From: an uncultured Bacilli bacterium
Lineage (GTDB): Bacteria > Bacillota_I > Bacilli_A > RF39 > UBA660
Length of the DNA: 64,000 nucleotides
NCBI GenBank assembly: GCA_947588685.1
Contig: CANPYM010000001.1
Location: 81,678-145,677, forward strand
Reading direction: 5' to 3'
The translations under genes were made by a program, and so were the position numbers. The number at the start of each line of letters is the position of its first letter. The first letter of the stretch is position 1. Of this stretch, positions 34,296 to 43,526 are shown piece after piece. The notes under the pieces are model-generated. The model was given only the letters and a program-made list of their open reading frames with translations. It was not told the DNA's origin and made no database searches.

Positions 34296-34607
34296 TTAAA
34301 AGAATTGATGATATCTAATAAAACGTAGACCATAAACAATGATACAACTCAAAATAAAGACAATACTTAAAGCACAAAAAGTCATACTTAAGATATCTGT
34401 TTTAGTTTTTTTCTTAATTACTTTAGGTGGTTCTTGAGAATATATTGATTGATTAGATGAATTAAGCTTACTAATCGCATCAGCGATACTACTATCAAGT
34501 AATACTGGTGTCGCGCTAGCTTCAATACTTATCCGCGGTTTAAAAGCTTTTAACAAATCTGTTGTCTTATCTAAATCATCAAGAAAGGCACTGTCCTTAT
34601 CTTTCAT
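34296..34607 (-). CDS. Unknown small membrane protein (KTTDxLKxFKxRI family, short form)
   Basis: A 103-residue protein: N-terminal helix with LDKTTDLLKAFKPRI, a low-complexity linker, and one membrane segment (~75-95, ILSMTFCALSIVFILSCIIVYGL). It shares the N-terminal helix with the larger protein encoded 23 bases downstream, and the pair sits between murC and rnhC. The function is unknown; an envelope role is suggested only by location. Confidence 0.6.
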   Translation of the reverse strand: MKDKDSAFLDDLDKTTDLLKAFKPRISIEASATPVLLDSSIADAISKLNSSNQSIYSQEPPKVIKKKTKTDILSMTFCALSIVFILSCIIVYGLRFIRYHQFF

Positions 34608-34645
34608 CCTACCACCCTATTATGAATTATACCACAAAATAAAAA

Positions 34646-34668
34646 AAGATAAATATTTTATTTATCTT
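34646..34668 (-). terminator. Terminator of murC
   Basis: AAGATAAAT and ATTTATCTT pair over a 5-base loop, then a T run on the minus strand; the murC stop is inside. Confidence 0.75.
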
Positions 34669-35995
34669 CTTCTTTTGGAATATTTAATTTTTCCCTTAGT
34701 TTTTGTTCATACTCTTCTTCTAAAAGATATATTTCCTTACTACTCATAAATAGGATAACAGCATTTTCATATTCTAACAATTTATCAGCCATACCCTGTT
34801 CAATGTAATCACCATTATCAAGGCCATTAATAATGGTATAAGCATCAACTCCTGGATAATCTTCTGGGCTTTCCCGGTCATAATTAATATCCATAACATA
34901 AGCTTTATCAGCTAAGTTTAAAGAACGAACAAACTCATCTTTAAAATCTTGAACCCGTGAAAAAGTATGAGGTTTAAATACTGCAATAACTTGTTTGTCA
35001 GGATATTTTTGGCGGGCTGATTTAATGGTTACCGCCACCTCTGTTGGGTGGTGAGCATAATCATCAATAAGAACATTATCTCCGATAAATGTCTCTTTAA
35101 AACGTCTTTCAGCACCTTCAAAAGTTTTTAATAATTTTGAAACATCTTTAGCTTCATAGCGTTCGTAGTAACAAACACCAATTGCTGCCAAAGCATTTAG
35201 GAGCATATGTTTACCAAATAATGGTAAATCAAAATGACCATAATATTCATCTTCAATAAAGACGTCAAAACTTGTGCCATCATTGCGATACTCAATGTTT
35301 CTAGCTTGAATATCATTATCTTCAGCAATACCATAGTAATAAACAGGTTTAGAAAGTTCTAATGAATGGGTATAAGGATTATCTCCACAAATAATATCCA
35401 TTTTTGATGCTTTATTAGCAAACTCTTGGTAAGCGCTAATAACATCATCAATATCTTTAAAGTAATCCATATGATCTAATTCAATATTAGTTATAATAAC
35501 ATATTCAGGTTCATATTCTAAGAAATGTCTTCGATATTCACATGACTCTAAAATAAACTTTTTATTTTCTAGATTAGCGTGACCCCGGCCATCACCAATC
35601 AAATAGTTACAACCATCAATATTATTGATGATATGGCTTAACATCGCCGTTGTTGTCGTCTTACCATGACAACCAGCAATAGAAACAGTCTCCCATTTTT
35701 TAGTTAATTTACCTAGCATTTCGTGATACTCATAGATTCGAAGATCTAACTCATGCGCTTTAACTAATTCGTGATGATCACTTCTTATAGCTGATGAAAA
35801 GACAACAATTGTATCTTTATCTAAAGCGTCATTTGCTTCTGTATAAATCTTAATATTGCGTTCAAGTAACTTATCTTCAGTAAAACGATGTTCACTCGCA
35901 TCATCATAACCAATTACTTCATAGCCTAAATCATCTAAGATCATAGCTAGAGCACTCATACCAGCACCTTTTATACCTATCAAGTAATATTTCAT
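34658..35995 (-). CDS. murC: MurC, UDP-N-acetylmuramate-L-alanine ligase
   Basis: A 445-residue Mur ligase adding L-Ala to UDP-MurNAc in cytoplasmic peptidoglycan synthesis. Signatures: N-terminal GIKGAGMSALA Rossmann turn, ATP loop AGCHGKTTTTA, NIELDHMDYF and DDYAHHPTEV. It is not with the other wall genes (mraY, ftsW, PBP at 51-57 kb), as is common for murC in Bacilli. The RBS GGAGAGG is strong. Its presence with mraY and a PBP shows the host makes a wall. Confidence 0.97.
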   Translation of the reverse strand: MKYYLIGIKGAGMSALAMILDDLGYEVIGYDDASEHRFTEDKLLERNIKIYTEANDALDKDTIVVFSSAIRSDHHELVKAHELDLRIYEYHEMLGKLTKKWETVSIAGCHGKTTTTAMLSHIINNIDGCNYLIGDGRGHANLENKKFILESCEYRRHFLEYEPEYVIITNIELDHMDYFKDIDDVISAYQEFANKASKMDIICGDNPYTHSLELSKPVYYYGIAEDNDIQARNIEYRNDGTSFDVFIEDEYYGHFDLPLFGKHMLLNALAAIGVCYYERYEAKDVSKLLKTFEGAERRFKETFIGDNVLIDDYAHHPTEVAVTIKSARQKYPDKQVIAVFKPHTFSRVQDFKDEFVRSLNLADKAYVMDINYDRESPEDYPGVDAYTIINGLDNGDYIEQGMADKLLEYENAVILFMSSKEIYLLEEEYEQKLREKLNIPKEEDK

Positions 35996-36068
35996 AATAT
36001 CCTCTCCTAAAGTCCTTTTTATACTACCAATATAATTATATCAAAAGTTAAAAAAAAAATATACATAA

Positions 36069-36962
36069 TTATATTTTCTTTTTTATTTTTGGTGTCTTAA
36101 CGGGAACGACAATTTCACTAGCGACACTGACACCCTTTAGTAATGGTAAATGTCTAACAACTAATTCATCAGTATAACCATCGCTATCTTGAATAAAAGT
36201 AATATCTAAAAAGCCCGTACTAATAACATCTTCATGGAAACGACTATTAAGTAAGGCAGGAACACCAATAATATTATCGTGAATGTCAAATAGATGACTA
36301 TGTCCTTTTAAAATAATTCTAGCATCGCGAATAATTTCTGGCTGTTTGACAAAAACAAGATCGTGCTGTAACCAAAGAAGATCTTTACCTAATTGAACTT
36401 TCCCAATACCATAGCCTAAGTTGATGAAATCAGGTCGAACCGCTAATCGTTTTTGAATGTCAAAATGTTGACTTTCCATAATTGATAAATCATGATTTCC
36501 ATATAACATTAGAAAAACCATATTAGAGTTGTATGGCCAATTTTTAAGAAGTCTTGTTACCTGTTCTTCTAAGGTTGAACATGTAAGTGGTCTTCGGTAA
36601 ACTAACCCTTCAAAAATATCACCTAAAACGAAAACGATATGAATGTCATTTCTAATCGCATAGTTAATAACATCATCAATAACATTCATTCCATCATTTA
36701 AAACACCAACATGGATATCAGCAATAGCTAAAGCCCTTAAAGATTGACTAGTTGGCATAATCGTCAAAGGTTTTTCCTCAAGGTTTTTCGTAAAGTAATA
36801 ATGAATAGCTCCTAAATCATTAACAAAGCGACGAATAACATAGCCTTCATTTTCAAGCATTCTTAAAACAACGCCAACTTTTTTTTCACTTTGATTGGTT
36901 AACGCTGACAGTTTTTGTAATGTTGTTCCATGGTTTATTTCATTCAAAATTACTTCTTTCAT
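36069..36962 (-). CDS. Metallophosphoesterase with an N-terminal winged-helix-like domain
   Basis: A 297-residue protein. Residues ~1-70 resemble a small winged helix (TTLQKLSALTNQSEKKVGVVLRMLENEGYVIRRF). Residues ~80-260 are a calcineurin-like phosphoesterase with ADIHVG, LGDIFEG, YGNHDLS, LQHDLVF and KGHSHLFD, a complete two-metal site. The arrangement suggests a nuclease or phosphodiesterase acting on nucleic acid, but this is inference. It lies just downstream of the WXG100 operon, separated by a terminator, with its own RBS (AGGAG). Confidence 0.8.
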   Translation of the reverse strand: MKEVILNEINHGTTLQKLSALTNQSEKKVGVVLRMLENEGYVIRRFVNDLGAIHYYFTKNLEEKPLTIMPTSQSLRALAIADIHVGVLNDGMNVIDDVINYAIRNDIHIVFVLGDIFEGLVYRRPLTCSTLEEQVTRLLKNWPYNSNMVFLMLYGNHDLSIMESQHFDIQKRLAVRPDFINLGYGIGKVQLGKDLLWLQHDLVFVKQPEIIRDARIILKGHSHLFDIHDNIIGVPALLNSRFHEDVISTGFLDITFIQDSDGYTDELVVRHLPLLKGVSVASEIVVPVKTPKIKKKI

Positions 36963-36975
36963 ATCTACTCCTAAA

Positions 36976-37004
36976 GAAAAAGGACTACGTATGGCAATAG
37001 TCCT
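36976..37004 (-). terminator. Terminator of the WXG100 operon
   Basis: AGGACTA pairs with TAGTCCT and is followed by TTTTTC on the minus strand. Confidence 0.75.
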
Positions 37005-37047
37005 CCCCCTTAATTAAATTGTCTCATCGCTCCGTGTGCTATATATG

Positions 37048-37416
37048 TTACTCATTATTGTCCTCTTTGTCAAGAGTTAATGGGACAAAAATTCTTGAAT
37101 CACTATAGTCTGGTACGGTTAGATTTAAATTAGCTAAAATATCATTTTGAATTTTTTCATCTAAATATTTATAACCATCAGTTACATCCGTAATAAATAA
37201 TATAGCTCGTTCTAATTCTTCATATATTTGATTAAAATTATCTTTTAATTTTTCATACTGGTTAAGAACATAAATTGATCCTTCACCAGCCCATACTTCA
37301 TCGCTTGATAGTTTTATCATTTCGCTTGATACATTATCTAAAATATCTTTTAATTCTTCCGTTAACGAATACATTTTAATAACATTTTCTTCAATGGCTG
37401 GATAGGATAGTTTCAT
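37048..37416 (-). CDS. WXG100-like protein B
   Basis: A 122-residue two-helix protein with the WxG-type turn in DEVWAGEGSIYV at about residue 42. Small helical-hairpin proteins of this kind are exported by type VII (Esx) systems or act as chaperone partners. The C-terminal ~25 residues are an extended tail. Its ATG overlaps the TGA of the preceding WXG100 gene by four bases. No FtsK/SpoIIIE-type EssC ATPase is in the window. Confidence 0.65.
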   Translation of the reverse strand: MKLSYPAIEENVIKMYSLTEELKDILDNVSSEMIKLSSDEVWAGEGSIYVLNQYEKLKDNFNQIYEELERAILFITDVTDGYKYLDEKIQNDILANLNLTVPDYSDSRIFVPLTLDKEDNNE

Positions 37417-37715
37417 TCTGTATGACCCCCATTATAATGCTCAAGCGTACTACTTTCTAAAAGAGCATAAATGTTGGCGGCATCTTTAATATAAAGACCA
37501 TAAGCATTAATAATTTTAGCTAGTTCTGGTAAATGTGATATATAATTTTCTTTTAAAAGAGTAATATATCTTGTCGCATCGGCACCCTGCCAATCGTTGA
37601 TAATTTCATCAATTTGATTTTCTAGTTCTTTTGCTCTATTAGCAAACTCTGATGCGTTGTTCATGATGTTATCACCAATAATTTTCATTCTTGAACTATC
37701 AGCTTTAACTTTCAC
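37413..37715 (-). CDS. WXG100-family protein A
   Basis: A 100-residue helical hairpin with the defining WXG turn in INDWQGADATRY near the middle; this length is typical of EsxA-type proteins. The likely start is the GTG at 37713-37715 (VKVKADSS), preceded by GGTGAG; the track uses a TTG 12 bases upstream. It overlaps the stop of the NlpC-like gene, so operon expression is tight. With its partner downstream it may form a heterodimer that escorts the large NlpC-like protein. Confidence 0.75.
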   Translation of the reverse strand: MKVKADSSRMKIIGDNIMNNASEFANRAKELENQIDEIINDWQGADATRYITLLKENYISHLPELAKIINAYGLYIKDAANIYALLESSTLEHYNGGHTE

Positions 37716-39210
37716 GTGTCTCACCAACCTTAAAATTATCCTTATTAGAATAGTAATCTTCCATTAAAACAATTCCATCATAGCGATGATTATGAACAAA
37801 ATCTTCCATATTTTCCTTCGTTACAACTAATCCCTCTTTTAAATTACGTTCTTCAGCTACGGTTATAGTTTCTTTATCCTTATCGATATTGGTAATAATT
37901 GCCATATGGTTTTTACCAGCATAAAGAAGATCACCGGCTTTAACAAAGGCACTTAATAAGTTTTTCTTTGTAAACTTTAAAACATCGCCTAATGGCTTTA
38001 GTGATGAGACATTATCTAAAGAAGCATTATAGCCACCATTATTTAATGACCATTCAACAAAACCGGTTGCATCCAAGCCATAAGGGTGAAAAGAACCATT
38101 TGGTTGATCTTTACTTCCTTTAGCCTCAATTTTTTGCGCACTACCCCAATCACTATTGACGCCTAATTCTTTACTCTTACCGCCAAAGAAATAAGGAACA
38201 TTACCTAATTCAGCTAAATAGGTAGCTGCCGCTACAACGGCTTCACGGTGTCCTACCCCACCACTTTTATCAATCGTCATTCGTAATTTTTTATTTTTAT
38301 TTTCTTTAGTTGAAGAATCTAAACTAATATTTTTTTCTCTTTGTAAATTATGATTAGCAACATTCATAAGCCGTGTATAAGAAGCATTATATTCATCTAA
38401 ATCCGGTAGTTTATTTAAAATAGTTAAGATGGCGCTACTATGAATAACACTAGGTTTAATATGTAACGCTAAAGCCCGCTCTAAAGAAGTACTATCATTG
38501 ATATATAATTCTAAACTACTATCCATTCTTTTAAAACATGATAAAACCTCATCATATGCTCGGTCCGTTTGATAAGCATAACCTTCAAAGAGCTCTGTTA
38601 AATCACTATTAATATAAACATCTCTTGCTTCTCTTTTAAACTTATCTTCCATATATTTAACAAAATTACGAGCCGATTCTAGTGACAAGGTATCGACTTC
38701 TAATGTTGTATAGTAATTGATTGTATATGGAATTCTTTTATTACCTTCTGGTACCCGATAAGTTGTAAAAGCACTTTTCATATTTTCAATAATGATGTGG
38801 CTTGATGATATATCTTGTTTTAACTGATTTACTTGCGTTGTTTCTTCTTTAATTTTTCCTTGAATTGTGACATCTAATTCTATCGCGCCATTAGCTTCTA
38901 AGTTAGCAGCTAACGCCATATCTTCAGCTAAAGTTTTTTCTAAAGTCTCAAGTCGTAAATCTTTCTCTAAAACGTCTTGCTCCCGTTCAAGAATCTTAAT
39001 TTGATAAATAAGAATCCTTTTTAAGAAATCGATTAGCTCATCAATATTACTTATCTCTTGTAAAATAATATTTCGTAAAATAGAACTACATGTGTAGCAA
39101 TTTAAAACGATATCCTTTAAATCTGATAAGTCATAGTCATCTAACGCAATATAACAATTATTAGCTTTAATTCGTAAGTTTTCAACAATTTGACGATTCT
39201 TGATATACAT
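37705..39210 (-). CDS. Large helical protein with a C-terminal NlpC/P60 pseudo-peptidase domain
   Basis: A 501-residue protein. Residues ~1-330 are helical and coiled coil, like the N-terminal part of LXG-type T7SS substrates. Residues ~345-485 are NlpC/P60-like: VPYFFGGKS, GLDATGFVEWSLNNGG and NHMAIITNID. The nucleophile motif GLDCSGF is GLDATGF here, the codon being GCA, so the catalytic Cys is Ala while the His region stays. It should bind but not cut wall peptide. The ATG at 39208-39210 with GAGGAG in front is the true start; the longer track start overlaps the next gene and would add an artificial hydrophobic N-terminus. Confidence 0.8.
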   Translation of the reverse strand: MYIKNRQIVENLRIKANNCYIALDDYDLSDLKDIVLNCYTCSSILRNIILQEISNIDELIDFLKRILIYQIKILEREQDVLEKDLRLETLEKTLAEDMALAANLEANGAIELDVTIQGKIKEETTQVNQLKQDISSSHIIIENMKSAFTTYRVPEGNKRIPYTINYYTTLEVDTLSLESARNFVKYMEDKFKREARDVYINSDLTELFEGYAYQTDRAYDEVLSCFKRMDSSLELYINDSTSLERALALHIKPSVIHSSAILTILNKLPDLDEYNASYTRLMNVANHNLQREKNISLDSSTKENKNKKLRMTIDKSGGVGHREAVVAAATYLAELGNVPYFFGGKSKELGVNSDWGSAQKIEAKGSKDQPNGSFHPYGLDATGFVEWSLNNGGYNASLDNVSSLKPLGDVLKFTKKNLLSAFVKAGDLLYAGKNHMAIITNIDKDKETITVAEERNLKEGLVVTKENMEDFVHNHRYDGIVLMEDYYSNKDNFKVGETRES

Positions 39211-39265
39211 AAGAGCCACTCCTCTATTATCAATTATAAATAAAAAAAGAGAAAATAGCAATCTA

Positions 39266-40081
39266 TTAACTCTTAAAACGATTAAGTCGAAGACGTGGAA
39301 TAAAGTTTTCGGCAAAACGATAATCATCACGATTTTTAATATATAAATAACCAATAATGGAAAAAACACTAGCGCCAATAAAGTTGACTAACAAGTCTTT
39401 CATCGTATCTCTTAAGCCAATATCTAAATATCCGCCATCAATTTTAACATCTTTGGTCTTTGTTACAACTACCGTATATTCAATATCCTTAACTTCAATT
39501 GGAACATTTTCGCCAGTTTCATTTAATTTAACCGAATTAAAACTTTGAATAATACGATCTTTTTGCATATCTTTAGCTAAAAGCATATCAGCGCCATATT
39601 CAAAGAACTCCCATAAAACACCGATTGTCATCGAAAAGCAAAATGAGACTAACACCACAAAAGATGGTGTTAAATTAATATGAAAGCGTTCCGTTTGATT
39701 TAAAATATCAATCAAAGAAAAACCAATCGCGCCACATAAAAAACCATTAATGGTATGAAGCATCGTATCCCATTCTGCAAATAAGCCATAAAAGTTTTGA
39801 ACTTCCCCTAGTATTTCTGCACTAAAAATAAATAGATAGACAATCGTCTCTAAAAGATTAGGTAGTTCAATCTTTAACTTTTGATTGACAAAAGCCGGTA
39901 TTAAGAAAAGAATCAATGTTAATATACATAAAAATGCATTACCATAATTACCTTTAATAAATTGCATAACCATTGAAATAATGACAAGCAATCTAAGTAA
40001 GACATAGACTGTCAATTTTGTTTTACTGGTTTCTTTAATAGCCTTTTTTATTTTTCGTTTAACTTGTTTTTTCTGTTTCAT
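39266..40081 (-). CDS. DUF2238/YjdF-like membrane protein
   Basis: A 271-residue protein with about seven membrane segments. WDTMLHTINGFLCGAIGF, IGVLWEFFEYGADML and GLRDTMKDLLVNFIGA match the DUF2238/YjdF pattern (DTxLHxxxG, LWExxEF, DTMxDLxxNxxGA). The acidic and His residues in those motifs are clustered in the membrane. The molecular role is unknown. It is upstream of the NlpC-like gene in the WXG100 operon, so a part in that system's membrane side is possible. Confidence 0.7.
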   Translation of the reverse strand: MKQKKQVKRKIKKAIKETSKTKLTVYVLLRLLVIISMVMQFIKGNYGNAFLCILTLILFLIPAFVNQKLKIELPNLLETIVYLFIFSAEILGEVQNFYGLFAEWDTMLHTINGFLCGAIGFSLIDILNQTERFHINLTPSFVVLVSFCFSMTIGVLWEFFEYGADMLLAKDMQKDRIIQSFNSVKLNETGENVPIEVKDIEYTVVVTKTKDVKIDGGYLDIGLRDTMKDLLVNFIGASVFSIIGYLYIKNRDDYRFAENFIPRLRLNRFKS

Positions 40082-40096
40082 AACTCACCAACTTAA

Positions 40097-40588
40097 TTAT
40101 TCCTTATTACTAAGACTAACGCCTAAAATAGCTGCTCCTGCAGCAATAGCAACACCAACAATAGCACCCTTATATTTAGCAATAGATTTTAAGAAAGTTT
40201 TATGTTCATTATCATGTAAAGCCATTTTATCAACAATTTCAATCATTTGTTTATTTATCCTATCTTTATTTTTGGCTGTTAATGACTTATCATTTAACTG
40301 CTTTTCTAAAGATTTTAAAACTTCTTGATAAGAAGCAATCACTTCCTTTGTTGTTCCGGTTGCCTCACTAATAGCTTTATCGCATGTCAAACTTAAACTT
40401 TTAACCATCGAAATAGCCATATCAGCATAATCAGGAAACTTACTAATAATAGCAAGAGCTACTTCCTTACTCATCTTGGGAATTAAAGAGACAAACTCAA
40501 CAATTTTATCTTTTGATAAAGAACGAAAATCAGTAATATTAAGTATTTCCTTAACTTTATCCTCAGTTAACAATTCATTTTTCTTCAT
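40097..40588 (-). CDS. Unknown helical protein with a C-terminal membrane segment
   Basis: A 163-residue protein: helical, Lys-rich body and a C-terminal hydrophobic stretch (GAIVGVAIAAGAAILGVSL). The gene opens the WXG100 operon (RBS AGGAGTAAG). I do not recognise the family. A tail-anchored topology is likely. Confidence 0.65.
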   Translation of the reverse strand: MKKNELLTEDKVKEILNITDFRSLSKDKIVEFVSLIPKMSKEVALAIISKFPDYADMAISMVKSLSLTCDKAISEATGTTKEVIASYQEVLKSLEKQLNDKSLTAKNKDRINKQMIEIVDKMALHDNEHKTFLKSIAKYKGAIVGVAIAAGAAILGVSLSNKE

Positions 40589-40726
40589 ACTTACTCCTAA
40601 CTATTAAGTATTATACCATAAATAACTTTTAAAGTTAAAAGAGTTAGTGAAATAAGCACAAATGGACATTTTTATTAAGATATAGTAAAATAATCGATAT
40701 AAGTAATAGTTAAGAAAGGTGATTTG

Positions 40727-41260
40727 ATGATGGTTGTTGAAGTAGGATTAAAATTAGATAAAGCACTTATATATTATCATGATATGTTAATAAAACATGG
40801 ACTTAAGCCTTATTTTGCGTGTGTTACACACGACATTTATTATACGGATAAAGACTTAAATGGTAAATCTGAAAAAGAGATGAAAGATAGCTGTATAAGA
40901 TTAAGATTTTGTGATGGCATAAATAAAGATAGTATGGATAATGAAGGACTTAAAAAGGAAGAAGACGAGCTTATCAAGAAAGGTTATAAAAAAGTTTTTG
41001 ATACCATTAAGTTTGATTTTCAATATGATCATGAGACAATGAAAAGCAAAGTACAACTTCAGGATATTAAAGATGTTGGTCTATTAGTTTATTATGATAA
41101 TCCTGATTATTATGACCTACCTTTAGATGAACAAAGAAAAAAATTAATTGATGAATTAAATAGTTATGGTTTTAATTTTACTTATGATACCCCAGGAGTA
41201 GATAAATTAAGAACACTTTATTATCAAGAAGAAATGTATAGTGAAAATCAAAATGCATAA
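40727..41260 (+). CDS. Possible CYTH-like protein
   Basis: A 178-residue soluble protein. HDIYYTDKDLNGKSEKEM followed by SCIRLRFCDG resembles the CYTH pattern in which a DxYFDT-type strand precedes LRxR, and KVGLLVYYDNPDYY-like text fits the later strand. The classic ExExK start is not clear, so the assignment is tentative; triphosphatase or adenylyl cyclase activity cannot be claimed. ATG at 40727 with AAGGTGAT in front; the track start is a TTG. Confidence 0.45.
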   Translation: MMVVEVGLKLDKALIYYHDMLIKHGLKPYFACVTHDIYYTDKDLNGKSEKEMKDSCIRLRFCDGINKDSMDNEGLKKEEDELIKKGYKKVFDTIKFDFQYDHETMKSKVQLQDIKDVGLLVYYDNPDYYDLPLDEQRKKLIDELNSYGFNFTYDTPGVDKLRTLYYQEEMYSENQNA

Positions 41261-41288
41261 AAAAAGGTTGATTATTCAACCTTTTTTT
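41259..41288. terminator. Bidirectional terminator
   Basis: AAAAAAAGGTTGA pairs with TCAACCTTTTTTT over a short loop, between the convergent CYTH-like and truncated DUF362 genes. Confidence 0.85.
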
Positions 41289-41775
41289 AAATTTCAATTA
41301 ATTCGTATTCTCTAGAACCAATACCTAACTCACTAGCCGCTTCAATCGTATGAACACCATGTCTAGAATTAATTCTTTCAAGTAGATGATCACGGCCTGG
41401 GTCATCTGAATTAGTTACTAAATCAATACAAGCTTGATCAATCGCTACAGGATCTAAACTAGCTAAAATGCCGATATCTTGCATACAAGGATCTTCAGCA
41501 ACATTACAGCAATCGCAATCAACACTCATATTAGCCATAACATTAATATAAGCAATATTATCTTTAAAGTGATTAACAACACTAGATGCAGCATCAGCCA
41601 TTGCTTCTAAGAAAGAATCTTGATCTTGACTAAACATATCTTCATAAGATCCTTCATGGCCACAGCAGTGGATAACTCTTTTACCATGACCAGATGCAAC
41701 ACCGATAGAAAGTTGCTTTAAAGCTCCTCCGTATCCTCCCAGGTGAATACTTTTTATGCAAATTGGTTCTATCAT
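41287..41775 (-). pseudogene. 5'-truncated second copy of the DUF362 gene
   Basis: A 162-residue ORF that from GGYGGALKQLSIGVAS to the last residue (YELIEI) matches the intact DUF362 protein at 43525-44397 at about 85-90% of residues. The first ~130 residues of the family are missing and replaced by 12 unrelated ones (MIEPICIKSIHL). The cluster cysteines (SVDCDCCNVAEDPC) are kept. The two DNAs differ at many silent sites, so the copies are not a fresh duplication. An RBS-like AAAGGG precedes the ATG, so it may still be translated, but the fold would be incomplete. Confidence 0.85.
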
Positions 41776-41784
41776 ATAATCCCT

Positions 41785-41931
41785 TTATTGTTGTACCATA
41801 CTTTCGTGTGATTTTATGTAGTTAATAACTTTTACAAAGTCATCATTATATTTAAATTCAATTTTAATATTTCCACTCTCTTTCATGTAAATATTTTTTA
41901 CTAAACTAATTAATATCTTACAATTTAAATT
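41785..41931 (-). pseudogene. Remnant that may be the tail of a serine recombinase
   Basis: A frame open from 41931 to a TAA at 41785 encodes KILISLVKNIYMKES then GNIKIEFKYNDDFVKVINY. This resembles the C-terminal end of serine recombinases, where xLIxxIYVxxxxxIxIEFKYxDEF is common. No upstream part remains. It abuts the truncated DUF362 copy, ten bases before its start. Confidence 0.35.
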
Positions 41932-41960
41932 TTATATATTTTTATTTTTTGAATTAATTG

Positions 41961-43400
41961 TCAAACTCTGTTGTAGTCTTCTTCTTCCGAGCTAATTTCC
42001 TCATCAATATCCAACATTTTTATTAATTTCTTTTGCAATCTCTTTCCAACATAGCATATATAATAATTATCACGCTTAACCAAATTAAACATGATTTCCT
42101 CATCGTTCTTATAAGCATTAATTAATCTATTATTATAAAAATTGCAATATAGAGGGGCATCTTCAATTACATTTATAATATATTCTCTATCATTAAATAA
42201 CTCATCACTCAAATAATCTATTGCCTCATCATTTTTATATATTTCTTTTTTCATAACATCTTTATCTTTAGAATATTTATGAATTGTTTCACTATTAGTA
42301 TAAACAATTGAAAAATCATATTTTAAATATAATTCTTCCATGTATCTAGAATCGTTTTTTATTTCATCTTCTAAATACTGGGCTACATCTTTTTTGACAC
42401 TTAATACTTTTTCTATCATATTTTTATCATTTTTATATTTTGGGGGTAAAAATTTATAATCATCGATATTGCATTTTAAAGCTTTTTTTATTATTCCGGG
42501 ATCATTTTTTAATCTATCACTAACATATTCAAGAAAGCCATAATCAACTGCAAGAATAATTTCTTTTATTTCTGTTGTTTTTGCTTTTTTGCTTCTTTTT
42601 CCTTCTTTTATTTTTTCTTCTAATGTTTTTAAAACTATTTCTTTATCATCTTTAAACTTTTCATCTAAACAGTAAAATAAATTTGGGGCTTTTGTCATTA
42701 ATTTTAAAATAAAATTTTTATTATGTTTTAATTCCTCACTAATATATTTATACTCAAATCTATCTATATTTTCTAATATAAAATTTTCATCATTTCGTAA
42801 ATCTTTACCTATTAAAGATGGAAACTCTTTAACTTTAATTTTCGCAAAATAATCCTTATCATTTCTTACTTCATCAGATACATATTCTAACACATCACAA
42901 AAGATTTCATCTTCATCTATATACCATTCATCACTATGTAGTGAATATTTAAAATTCATACCTAACTTTAATAGTTGATTAACAAATTCTGGTACTTTAA
43001 AATAATCTAAACTACAATCATCTAGTATAAAATCTTCTTCCATAAAATTATCAATATCTTTTAAATTTTCTTCATCATATTCAATATAATTAGCGTATAT
43101 AGTTGTAAATGTATCAAAATCAATATCTCCATCAAATATACTTTCACTTTTACCATATCTTAGTACCATTTCACTAACAAACTCATCATCATTTAAATTA
43201 GATAATTCATACTTCTTTTTTAATAAATCCATTAAAGATTTATAAACATTATATCTAGTATACTTTTCTTCCGTTATTAAAAAATTTTGTATAGTCTCAT
43301 TTAGTTCTCCATCATCTTCATTATCTTTATTTTCCATAAGATAGGTTTTAAAATCTAAATATTTTTCTAATAATAGTTCATATAAATTTATTGATAACAT
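41961..43400 (-). CDS. DUF4116-type repeat protein
   Basis: A 479-residue soluble protein very rich in Lys, Asp, Glu and Tyr. Residues ~165-450 consist of ~45-residue units of the form YxSDxLKNDxxIIxKALxxN (FLEYVSDRLKNDPGIIKKAL, KFLPPKYKNDKNMIEKVLSV, YLEDEIKNDSRYMEELYLK), the DUF4116 pattern. The N-terminal ~160 residues are unrecognised and acidic. The function is unknown. The gene lies between the intact and truncated DUF362 copies and looks like inserted cargo. RBS AAGGAGATA. Confidence 0.7.
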   Translation of the reverse strand: MLSINLYELLLEKYLDFKTYLMENKDNEDDGELNETIQNFLITEEKYTRYNVYKSLMDLLKKKYELSNLNDDEFVSEMVLRYGKSESIFDGDIDFDTFTTIYANYIEYDEENLKDIDNFMEEDFILDDCSLDYFKVPEFVNQLLKLGMNFKYSLHSDEWYIDEDEIFCDVLEYVSDEVRNDKDYFAKIKVKEFPSLIGKDLRNDENFILENIDRFEYKYISEELKHNKNFILKLMTKAPNLFYCLDEKFKDDKEIVLKTLEEKIKEGKRSKKAKTTEIKEIILAVDYGFLEYVSDRLKNDPGIIKKALKCNIDDYKFLPPKYKNDKNMIEKVLSVKKDVAQYLEDEIKNDSRYMEELYLKYDFSIVYTNSETIHKYSKDKDVMKKEIYKNDEAIDYLSDELFNDREYIINVIEDAPLYCNFYNNRLINAYKNDEEIMFNLVKRDNYYICYVGKRLQKKLIKMLDIDEEISSEEEDYNRV

Positions 43401-43500
43401 ATTTATATCTCCTTCTTTATTAGATAATTAATTCATCATCTGAAAATAATTCAAATGATTTTTCCTTTAAATCAGCTTAATAAACTTTGATTAATGCAGA

Positions 43501-43526
43501 AAAATCATTGATTTCTCAATGATTTT
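43501..43526 (-). terminator. Terminator of the enolase-DUF362 transcript
   Basis: AAAATCATTGA pairs with TCAATGATTTT over TTTC, overlapping the DUF362 stop. Confidence 0.8.

Noticed and set aside
39211-39378. N-terminal extension of the NlpC-like ORF
   Set aside because: It overlaps the DUF2238-like gene in another frame; a strong RBS precedes the ATG at 39210.
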